Shown here piece by piece: positions 34,701 to 46,700 of a DNA stretch of 64,000 bases. Both the position numbers and the translations under genes were made by a program. Source of the DNA: Bedellia somnulentella (taxonomy: Eukaryota; Arthropoda; Insecta; Lepidoptera; Bedelliidae); the NCBI GenBank assembly GCA_963576735.1, contig OY755183.1, positions 10,497,213 to 10,561,212 on the forward strand. Reading direction: 5' to 3'. How positions within the stretch are numbered: the stretch's first letter is position 1; the number at the start of each line of letters is the position of its first letter. Under the pieces are notes generated by a model. It searched no databases. It was not told the origin of the DNA and saw only the letters and a list, made by a program, of their open reading frames with translations.

Positions 34701-37700
34701 GAGACAGCGCAGTGACGTAGCGACACGCGTCACGCAGCGCCATGCAGCATGCTTGAGTGGCTTCTACCAAGCGACCGCCGGCTAGTAGGGCTCGGATGCA
34801 GCCGTTGGCGTTTGTTTCCTGATGTGTATAAAAACGGTATTAAATATCTTAAGGTGTAAAATAAATGTTTCAGTGCTTTTGTACACCAAGGTTTTCGATT
34901 TCATGTTTAACAACGAGATACACATGCAAGTCAAAGCAGCCCATACACGTTTGTAGAAAGTAAAAGGAAGTGAGGATAAACTACTCATTTCTAAGTGGTT
35001 GCCGAGACAGCAAGATAAGAATTAGCAGCTTACAAAATTATTCATAAAAAAAAACACAACAGTGTGATACAGAATCGATTCATTTTCATCGCTATCGATA
35101 CTATTAATTACACCTAGAATTATGACACCTGCAACTAAGTATACTATAAAGATTCATTCATTCACGAGTCATTCTAAATAGTCACTGTGTTAAGTTTACT
35201 TTAATAGATTAATATTAAATTGTTTCTCCACTGTGTCACTAGATGGCGTTGGCCACTGTTTGTGCATCGCGGTATCGAAGTTTTTCTATGTCTGTATATA
35301 TAGGCTGGTTTGATACAATAAAGTTAAGTTGCAAACTAAAAGTGGTGTTATTATATACATGGTCCTTCGAGCCGGATAAATAGTGAAGTGAAATAAAATA
35401 ATCGGATAAATAGTGAAGTGAAATAATCGGATAAATCGGATAAATAGTGAAGTGAAATAATCGGATAAATAGTGAAGTGAGATAAATAGTGAAGTAGTAG
35501 TGCAGTGACTAGTAAAGTGCACCCATTATTGGATCATTAAAGGATTGCAGTGAGGAATAAAGTGCACCCATTGGATCATTTAAGGATTGCAGTGAGGAAT
35601 TAAGTGCACCCATTGGATCATTTAAGGATTGCAGTGTACAATTGGATTACGTTGTGTTGAGTGACTAGTAAAGTAAGTGCGCAAATCGGATTACGTGCTG
35701 TGTTGAGAAAGTAATAAAGTGAGTGCGCAAGTTGGCTTACGGTTGGATAATTTCGTGATATATTGAATTTGGACTTGAGAAAATTTGAGAACTGTTCTTC
35801 GACTTAGGAAATTTCAAAACAACGACTATGACGACAGAGGTTCAAACGTGTATAGATATAGCAAAAAGAATAGAAAAGTTGAGTGTCAATACAAAAAAAA
35901 GCGCGAAAGCTAAAATTACTAGAGGTTATTTAGAAACCCGAACAGAATTATTGGAAAGTTATTGGTTAGAATTTACAGAAAAGCACAGACACGTCAAAAA
36001 CATCAACGAAGATGTCTTGAAACAGCTAAAATTCGATGTAGATGCCCATTATGAACAGACAGAAGATATTTATTTGGAACTTAAAACGCTAATTAAAGAT
36101 GCTCAATTCAATATTGCAAGTGCAGCTGCAACTCAGGAGGCAAGATCCTCGAAGGAAATTTCAAGTGATTCCAAGAAGTCTATAGAAACCATTAAACCGA
36201 GACCAAGATTGCCACCTATTAATATACCAACATTTGTAGGTGACTATAGCCAGTGGATGAGTTTTAAAGATATTTTCAAATCTCTTATTCACAATGACCC
36301 GAGTCTAACCCAGGTAGAGAAACATCACTATTTGAAATCTGCGGTAGCGGGTGAAGCAGCAAGTTTACTCAAACATTTGGCTGTCACTGAAGCTAACTAT
36401 GATGAAGCTTGGAAAACTTTTGAATCGAGGTACAATAATAAAAGAATAATAGTTAATAATATACTGAACCGACTCTTGAATCAGAAAAAATTGGCTTATG
36501 AATCATCTACAGGGTTGAAAGAATTATTGGACACAACAAAAGAAAGCTTACATTCTCTGACTAACTTCGATGTTGAAACTACCAAATGGGATGCTATTAT
36601 AATTCATATTGTGGTTTCAAAATTGGATGTTGAAACACATAAACAATGGGAACAATCCTTGGGCTCTACTACAGAAATTCCATCATTTCACCAATTGTAT
36701 AATTTTATAGAAGGGCGTTTTAGAACATTAGAAATGATTATGAACTCACGAGAACTAAACAAGAATTATCCATATAGAAAGGAAAGTCACAAAACAACGC
36801 CTACAGCACAGAAAGACAATACTATAAAAACGTTTATTTCAGAAATGCAAAACGCTTGCTCTTACTGTCAACAAAGCCACTTCATATGTCATTGTAAAGA
36901 GTTTGCAGCCTTAGATATTGCAGCAAGACAAGTGTTTATAAAGAACAACAACTTGTGCTTCAACTGTTTGGCAAAGGGTCACTCAGTCCATAATTGTAGA
37001 CGAAGCACAACCTGTAAAAAATGTGGTAGACGTCATCATACGTTACTACATCAAACTAAAGAAAATAAATTAGAACCCACAATCACAGCGACAACTGAGA
37101 ACAACACAGCTAATGAAAATGTCAATGACTTGGTCACGATGAAAGCAGAGGCTGAAAATACACAAATTATTTTAGCAACAGCAAAGATTACTATACAAGC
37201 TAGAAACGGCAGCAGTGTCGTTCTTCGAGCCCTTATCGACCAAGGTTCTCAAGCGTCTTTTGTGACAGAAGAAGCAGCACAATTACTGAATCTCAAACGC
37301 ACGTCAGTAACGGGAAATGTCACAGGCATATCTAATAACGCGGTACCTATTAAGTCATTTGTGACTTTAAACATAGGCACACTCACAGTTACTGCTTACA
37401 TATTAAGAAGACTCACATCTTTGTTACCGTCACGAGAATTCTCCTCAGCCTGGCCATTAGCTAAGCACTTGGATCTTGCTGATCCCGAGTTTCACAAGCC
37501 AGGACCTATAGATGTTTTGCTTGGTGCCGAAGTGCACGCTCAAATTCTGCTTGATGGTATACATAGACACCAATCTCTCATTGCGGTCAACTCAAGACTA
37601 GGTTGGCTAATATCTGGCAAAGTCTCAACAACGGAAACCCACAACTTTGTCACGGCACATGCTTATACTGAATCCACGGATCAATTGCTTCGGCAATTCT

Positions 37701-40700
37701 GGGAAATAGAAGAATATCCTCCTGAAAGAAAACCATTATCGAAATTGGAAATTTTATGTGAAGAACACTACAGACGTACTCAATCACGAAATGTCGATGG
37801 TCGATATGTTGTTAACTTACCTTTTAAAGAAGAATCTCCTACTAACCTAGGAGACTCCAGGTCACTTGCAATCAGTCGTCTATATCAGATGGAGAAGCGT
37901 TTTATGCATAAACCTGAACTCAAAGAAGAATATTGTAAATTTATGAGACAATATGAAGCAGAAGGTCACATGAAGCTCATTCCGGAAGAAAAAACAAAAT
38001 TAAATGAACAAATACCTGAAAAGGAAACAAACCAAGATAAATATTACTTACCTCATCATGCAATCTTGAGACCTATGAGTATCAGCACAAAACTTCGAGT
38101 AGTTTTTGATGCAAGTGCTAAACCTGAATTAGGAAATGCGTTAAATGATGAGTTGATGATAGGTCCACCTTTGCAACAAGACCTACGAAACTTAATTATC
38201 AGATGGAGACAACACAAATATTGTCTTATAGCAGACATTCAACAAATGTATCGACAAATTCTTGTTTCGAAAGAAGATGTTAATTATCAACGGATATTCT
38301 GGCGTGAAGAAATGCAAGATCCAATTAAAGAATATCAATTGCTCACCGTCACATATGGCACATCCTGTGCACCATTTTTGGCTATAAGAACCTTGCATCA
38401 ACTTGCCAATGATGAAAGTAAGAATTATCCACACGAAGCTAATATTTTAAAAACTGATTTTTATATGGATGATCTAATGACCGGTGCGTCTACTGAAGAG
38501 GAAACTGCAAAACTACAAAAACGTTTGACAGAGTTGTTAGCTTGCGGCGGCTTCAAGTTACACAAGTGGGCAACGAATAGTGAAAAAGTGTTAAATCAAA
38601 TTCCTGATCCTATACAAGGATCTAAAAGTGCAGTGAATATCAAACTTGAACACTCAGTGAAAACTCTAGGTATAAAGTGGAATCCTCAATGTGATAAGTT
38701 TGAACTCCAGGTAGGATTAGACTTTAAAACTGATTTTGTAACAAAAAGAACTGTATTATCGGCTATTGCTAAGACATTTGACCCCTTGGGTTGGTTAGCC
38801 CCAACAGTTATACTTTTAAAAATATTTCTACAAAAATTATGGTTAGCTGGTTTAGGTTGGGACGATGAGTTACCTGAACAACTAAAGCATGTATGGTTGT
38901 GTTATGTAAATGAATTTGCTGATTCCCCTGTTATAACTATTCCAAGATGGTATACAACTGTAGACACCAATAGTACAATTGAACTACACGGTTTTTGTGA
39001 TGCTTCCTGTGCAGCATACGCTTGTGTGGTGTACTTGAGAGTTTGGGATGGTAGTGATATAAGTATAAGATTGGTATCCGCAAAAGCCAAACCGGCTCCC
39101 GTGAAACAAATATCACTGCCACGGCTTGAACTCTTGGGTGCTGTTCTGCTGACCAGGTTGCTATTAGAAGTAAAAACTAATTTAAACATAAGTGATGATA
39201 AGGTATTTGCTTGGACTAATTCTACCATAGTATTAGCTTGGCTGCGTAAAATTCCTAGTAATTGGACAACATTTGTTGCTAATCGTACCTCTGAAATTCT
39301 GATGACAATGAACTCCAGTCAGTGGCATCATGTGAAGTCCGCTGATAATCCTGCTGATTTAGCATCTCGTGGAATATTGCCCTGTGAATTGAGTCAATCC
39401 ATACTATGGTGGGAAGGCCCAAACTTTTTAAGAAGTAAAGAAACAATAATCTTTGAGGATAATATTTTACCAGAAATTGATCTAGAAGCTAAGACAAGAT
39501 TATCTGTGCTAGTTTGTTCAAAGGACGAAAATCCTTATTTCAATAGATTCTCTAGTCTTTGTAAGTTAGTACGAGTAACTGCTTATTGTTTAAGATTTCG
39601 CAAACTTTGTAAATTAAAAATTGTAAAAAATGAAACATTACCACCTTTTCTAACTGCAAAAGAACTGAATTCTGCTTTAAATGCTTGCATAAAACTGTCT
39701 CAATACATCCATTTTAAGGAAGAAATAGATTTATTAGTACAATCTAAGACTGTTTCTAAACATAGTAAATTGTTTGCTTTGAATCCTTATTTAGATCAGA
39801 ATAATATTTTAAGAGTTGGAGGCAGACTTGTTAATGCCCTTGTACCAAAGGATATTAAATCACCTGTTTTATTATGTAATAACTCTTCAATACAAAATAA
39901 TATTTTTAAACGGCCCGTAACTAAATTATGTCCTTTGCCTATCGATTAAATATGTTGTACTAATCAATTCAGATTAAAATTTTTCTTTTTTGAAGAACGT
40001 GATCGTTCTTGGGCCCCGGCATGTTAAGTTTACTTTAATAGATTAATATTAAATTGTTTCTCCACTGTGTCACTAGATGGCGTTGGCCACTGTTTGTGCA
40101 TCGCGGTATCGAAGTTTTTCTATGTCTGTATATATAGGCTGGTTTGATACAATAAAGTTAAGTTGCAAACTAAAAGTGGTGTTATTATATACACACTGTC
40201 ATTAAAAACGTAAAATACGAGCAATGATTCAATGGGACCTTTTTAATTGTGGTCAATAAAACATAACAGAAAGAACATACCATATACCGCAGCAGGAACC
40301 AATGCGGCAAGAACTGTCCAGTGCTGATGACTCTCTTCAGCACTTGGAGCAGAGTTTCATTATCCGCGTCTTTCAGATACGGGTACAGGAAGTTGAAGTC
40401 CAGAGGTCCACCGTCTAAATAAAAAATATTTAATTTTTACATTTGTGAATGGGATGTTCTTAGATATTAGTACTTGTGTTACGTTCATATAATACACACC
40501 TTCTGAAAAGGGAGTACAAGTAGACTACAACTTATAATGAATTTTACATTTTAAAAAACAAAGCATTATCTGATTATGTTAAAACTCCTCTAAACTTATC
40601 TCTCTATGGAATGTTCGCTGAGTTCTTTCAACAGGGCTCATGTCCTCTGTGGACGTTACATTGCCTAAATGCCGAATTACAACATTGGCAGTAATGATTT

Positions 40701-43700
40701 GTATCTTTTATAAATGTTATCTGTTCCCCTTTCCAACGAATTTAACTGTTGAAACCATTAGAGAAACCTTAATTAAACAGATTGTTAACAAAAGGCACCG
40801 TTTATGCTTACCCCTTAAAGCTTGCTGTACAGGGCTCAGAGACTCGGGATCTTCATCACGAAGTTCTTGTGCCAACTCCTCAGGACCAATAACCTGTTAT
40901 TTGATATTTTATTATTAATAATATAAGTTTTATTATACACCGCATATAGAGTTAGTGACATAGTGACCAGTCTTACGCATAATTGGTTAAAAATTATTGG
41001 GGTAGGGTTGCACGTATATACTCGTAGATAAGTGAAATCCTAGCGAAAAGGAGTGGAGCGGGGAGTGTGTAAATTTCAGGCAGCACGAGTCGACTCGGTG
41101 GTCAGCTGCCGAACTGTCTACTACGACAATGACTCGTGTTGAGTCGAAACGCGTCGCATTCTTGTGGTTGGCTGTGGTTTTCGCTTGCGGGTTTGTGTGT
41201 GGTGCATTGTCTGCTTTTCGATTTCTTGTAAGTGGGAGGGCGGGCGGTGCACAGTGCATGTTGCATGAAGACTGCAGGTACTTAGCAGAATTAAGGGAAG
41301 AAACTTATTAATAATAGTATTGCTATGGAATTCCGCAAAGTAACGCCTGATTCAATTCAATAATTTATATATCTACAAAAGCAACAAATCAATGCGAATA
41401 AGAGTAGCTTAACCAGCAAAAATCAAACACAAATTTTCAATGACACTTAGGCAAATCGCGTTTTAATATAAATAAAGAGTCTTTTAACAAGAACTTTTGT
41501 TTTCTAAAACAAAAATTTTTGATGACGAAGATTGAATTTTTTAATTTAGGTATGTATCACAGAAAGAAAAAAGTTCGGCAATTATTAATAAAAAATGATA
41601 TCTAGCAAATGTCCACCACAATCACGCTGGAAATGGCCACATTTTTAAACAGCCAGGTCTGTTTCGGCTTTCACATAACGGATTCTGAGTTTTGAGGCTG
41701 TAATCGATTAGCCGTATAGAATCTGTCATAAAGAAAGCCCGACAAAAATTTATCCAGTAGTCCAAATAATCCAATTTTCAGTTGGATTGTATAATTATCC
41801 ACGATCCGCTATATCCCTAGATCTTTTTGCACCTTTAAATTATCCAAAGACGTATGTATATATATTCAAGTATTTATTTCGAAGCAGTAACTATTTGTGT
41901 GTATGTAATGATTATGAGAAATCTTCGGGGAAAGCCTATGTCCAGCGGAGGATATTTTCTTACGTTTCTTGGATGATGGTGAACATCAACTCCTCTAGTG
42001 TACAATATAGTATTATATAGCTTGGCGAGGCGCAGCGCGGTGAGAGCGGCCGCCAGCCAGCGTCTTATAACCTCATCGCCTACTCTAGTGTACAATACAG
42101 TATGTGTAATGTTAGTGACACACCTGCGGCGGCTGGTCCCCCGCAGCCCGCGCTATGAAGGCGTGCTCCGGCTTGGCGAGGCGCAGCGCGGTGAGAGCGG
42201 CCGCCAGCCAGCGTCTTATAACCTCATCGCCTACTCTAGTGTACAATACAGTATGTGTAATGTTAGTGACACACCTGCGGCGGCTGGTCCCCCGCAGCCC
42301 GCGCTATGAAGGCGTGCTCCGGCTTGGCGAGGCGCAGCGCGGTGAGAGCGGCCGCCAGCCAGCGTCTTATAACCTCATCGCCTACTCTAGTGTACAATAC
42401 AGTATGTGTAATGTTAGTGACACACCTGCGGCGGCTGGTCCCCCGCAGCCCGCGCTATGAAGGCGTGCTCCGGCTTGGCGAGGCGCAGCGCGGTGAGAGC
42501 GGCCGCCAGCCAGCGTCTTATAACCTCATCGCCTACTCTAGTGTACAATACAGTATGTGTAATGTTAGTGACACACCTGCGGCGGCTGGTCCCCCGCAGC
42601 CCGCGCTATGAAGGCGTGCTCCGGCTTGGCGAGGCGCAGCGCGGTGAGAGCGGCCGCCAGCCAGCGTCTTATAACCTCATCGCCTACTCTAGTGTACAAT
42701 ACAGTATGTGTAATGTTAGTGACACACCTGCGGCGGCTGGTCCCCCGCAGCCCGCGCTATGAAGGCGTGCTCCGGCTTGGCGAGGCGCAGCGCGGTGAGA
42801 GCGGCCGCCAGCCAGCGTCTTATAACCTCATCGCCTACTCTAGTGTACAATACAGTATGTGTAATGTTAGTGACACACCTGCGGCGGCTGGTCCCCCGCA
42901 GCCCGCGCTATGAAGGCGTGCTCCGGCTTGGCGAGGCGCAGCGCGGTGAGAGCGGCCGCCAGCCAGCGTCTTATAACCTCATCGCCTACTCTAGTGTACA
43001 ATACAGTATGTGTAATGTTAGTGACACACCTGCGGCGGCTGGTCCCCCGCAGCCCGCGCTATGAAGGCGTGCTCCGGCTTGGCGAGGCGCAGCGCGGTGA
43101 GAGCGGCCGCCAGCCAGCGTCTTATAACCTCATCGCCTACTCTAGTGTACAATACAGTATGTGTAATGTTAGTGACACACCTGCGGCGGCTGGTCCCCCG
43201 CAGCCCGCGCTATGAAGGCGTGCTCCGGCTTGGCGAGGCGCAGCGCGGTGAGAGCGGCCGCCAGCCAGCGTCTTATAACCTCATCGCCTACTCTAGTGTA
43301 CAATACAGTATGTGTAATGTTAGTGACACACCTGCGGCGGCTGGTCCCCCGCAGCCCGCGCTATGAAGGCGTGCTCCGGCTTGGCGAGGCGCAGCGCGGT
43401 GAGAGCGGCCGCCAGCCAGCGTCTTATAACCTCATCGCCTACTCTAGTGTACAATACAGTATGTGTAATGTTAGTGACACACCTGCGGCGGCTGGTCCCC
43501 CGCAGCCCGCGCTATGAAGGCGTGCTCCGGCTTGGCGAGGCGCAGCGCGGTGAGAGCGGCCGCCAGCCAGCGTCTTATAACCTCATCGCCTACTCTAGTG
43601 TACAATACAGTATGTGTAATGTTAGTGACACACCTGCGGCGGCTGGTCCCCCGCAGCCCGCGCTATGAAGGCGTGCTCCGGCTTGGCGAGGCGCAGCGCG

Positions 43701-46700
43701 GTGAGAGCGGCCGCCAGCCAGCGTCTTATAACCTCATCGCCTACTCTAGTGTACAATACAGTATGTGTAATGTTAGTGACACACCTGCGGCGGCTGGTCC
43801 CCCGCAGCCCGCGCTATGAAGGCGTGCTCCGGCTTGGCGAGGCGCAGCGCGGTGAGAGCGGCCGCCAGCCAGCGCCGGCGAGCCGTGCTGGGAGCGCCCT
43901 CAGCGCCAGCTCGGGCCGCGCGCTCGTATACTACCGCCGCGGCTGTTACATAGGTAGATTAGTAAACTTGTATAGTATTAGGATGTTTTATTGTATACTA
44001 TGTTCGCGCCAGATTATTAAGTGCTTGTTTTCTGGCAGTGTACGCGCGGCTTTAGCATATTCTATACATTGAGTCTGTGATTGATAGATGGATGGTAACT
44101 TGACTTGTCTTAATTTTTGATGGCGGAATTTTGTATTGTAATTAATTTTGTATAAAGTTTGATTATTGTGATAATAATAGAAAGGGGCAGTGAATATATT
44201 TGATTGTTTATGTTGTGAATCGGTGGAATTGTGGACAATATAAAAGTGATCTCGGTTGAAACAAACTTTCATGTGCGTTGAGAGTGGTGCACGCGTTGAA
44301 TCAGAAATCATCTGATGAAGATATTCGTAGAATACGAAAGAAAGCAAGGAAAGATTCACTAGACACGATATCCTTTGGCCAGGGAATCGTATTTTGATCA
44401 AAGACTGGATGCATTCAGATCTGATCAAATAGTGAGAAGTATAACCTCTTCAGTAATTCTGGGAGATCGGAACAACTCACCAGGATACCACAAGTAAGTG
44501 TTTTTTACTAAAAATTATGGTAACTGTGTTCTGACAGAACATACTACAAATAATTTTGCATTTATATTCTGAACTTTGATAATTATATTATAAATAAGAC
44601 AATTAAAATTGATTGGATAATTAATATTTTATAACATAACATAACATAAACATAAACGTTCACGCCGAATATCCCCGAAGGGGTTGGCAGAGGTACTAAT
44701 ACTTCTGAACATCACGTGACTTTGTCACCTGGTGTTCAGAGTACCCACGTTTTGCATAGACAGTGTACTCACGTGATAGGGGGCAGGCCTATCGCCGTTT
44801 TGTACGAATACACTGTCACATGACTAAGTACAACTCAGCCATGTGGGTTTTCTCACGATGTTTTCCCTCACCGTTAACAACCATGATAAATTAACCACAC
44901 ATATGTCTTTAGAAAAGACAAATTGGTGTAGGCCCGACCCAGGATTTGAACACTAGTCGTTTGCACGATAACCGAGTGTTCTACCCACTGGGCTATCACG
45001 GTTGTAATATTTTATATAAACTCGATTTACCGTTGGTAATTTTACGGAATACGTTGATAAAGGAATAAATAAAGGAAAGGTTGTCGAAATAGTTAACATA
45101 AACATTATGTGCATCAGCATTAACACATCGGCCGATTGTGACTCTTTATCGCATGTTGCGCACTTTTACTTTTACATGCAAAGAGGTGAGGGAAAACATC
45201 GTGAGGAAACCTGCATGGCTAAGTTGTACTTAGCCATGTGACAGTGATTCGTACAAAACAGCGGTAGGCCTGCCCCCTATCACGTAAGCTGTGTAGTGTC
45301 GGCTTAGAATAGCACTACTCCATTTCTTCCGGTGGGTGTACGTAAGAGGCGACTATCAGACTTGGGGCTTTTTAAGGGATTTTTGAGCGATGCGATTGGA
45401 GACCCATCACCAACAATCTTTATTCTACCATCTTTTTCCCACTCAACTTCTAAAAGTGGCTGAGGAATTTCTAATTTCTCAGCTCTGGCTACCCCTTTTA
45501 GGGATTTATAGCCGTGAGTATATGTATGTATGTACACTGTCCAACCAAACCGTTTATGTTATGTTATGCAAAGAGGCTAATAAGCCATAATCACACAAAA
45601 GCATAATTGCCGTGTAGTGCCGGCTTAGAATGTCGCTACCCCTTTCTACCCACGGGTGTCGTAAGAGGCGACTAAGGGTATTGGGGCTTTTTATTGGATT
45701 TTTGGGCGATGCCGTTGGAGACCCATCACCGAAAACCTTTATTTATACCATCTTTTCCTTACTCAACTTCCAAAAGTGGCTGAGGAATTTATAATTCCTT
45801 AGCTCTGGTTACCCCTTCTAGGGAAATATAGCCGTACATAAAAGCAGCGTACCTTTCCGATAGTGGTGGCGGTGCACGTGCAGCGCGTACAGGAAGTCGT
45901 AGTACACGTTGTCGGCGACGTCGTGCAGCCGCGCCCGCCCGGCCGCCGCGCGCTCCGCGTCCTCCGCGAGGGCGCCGCAACGTACGAGCGCGCCTAGTTC
46001 GCCGCGGGCTCCTGTGGAGGAGTACACTTTGGTTATCATTTTGTTGATGTTATTGTAGATGGTTGTGAAGTCATTTTGCCGCCTTTCGATGTTCCTACAT
46101 CTTTTAAACACGAAGTGTTGTAGTGTCGTATCATACGTATTATATCCAGTAAGTATTCAAATGAGGCACATACATTTTAGCACTTAACTGAGAGTAACAT
46201 TCTATCAACGTCTCTTTAAGACTAAAGCTAAAAAAATAATATGAGATTTTAAAATTGTCATAAATCTACCAGGTCGACTATTATACATAAAAAAACCGCT
46301 CGTTCCGGCTTAGTACGGGTATCAAAAGAATCCAAAAGTGGCTTATTTTAACCTTACAACCTATGTCAGCTGACGTAACAAAGCTCAATCAAACAAACAG
46401 ACACACAAGTAAATACTACTTCANNNNNNNNNNNNNNNNNNNNNNNNNNNNNNNNNNNNNNNNNNNNNNNNNNNNNNNNNNNNNNNNNNNNNNNNNNNNN
46501 NNNNNNNNNNNNNNNNNNNNNNNNNNNNNNNNNNNNNNNNNNNNNNNNNNNNNNNNNNNNNNNNNNNNNNNNNNNNNNNNNNNNNNNNNNNNNNNNNNNN
46601 NNNNNNNNNNNNNNNNNNNNNNNATCAGATTTGCATTTTCGTAATCACGTTGTTGATATTTGTAAAAATGCGTTCAGGATTCTCGGGTTCGTGCTTCGCA

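Larger units (their letters stand above)
35188..40193 (+). mobile_element. BEL/Pao LTR retrotransposon lacking integrase
   Basis: Identical 172-bp LTRs (35188-35359, 40022-40193; TGTTAAG...TATACA) and a 5-bp target duplication CACTG (35183-35187, 40194-40198) define a complete, recent insertion in a Nup160 intron, antisense to that gene. The primer site TGGTCCTTCGAGCCGGAT directly follows the 5' LTR and is complementary to the tRNA-Tyr 3' end. The single ORF keeps gag, protease, RT and RNase H but ends before any integrase core, so the copy must have been integrated with integrase supplied in trans, or been deleted immediately afterwards. Confidence 0.93.

Noticed and set aside
41998..44072. 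Recurrent plus-strand frames of 101-135 codons
   Set aside because: They are the same 151-bp repeat read on the wrong strand; the minus strand carries the conserved Nup160 exon with splice sites.
46363..46644. A frame spanning the N gap
   Set aside because: It exists only because Ns do not create stop codons.
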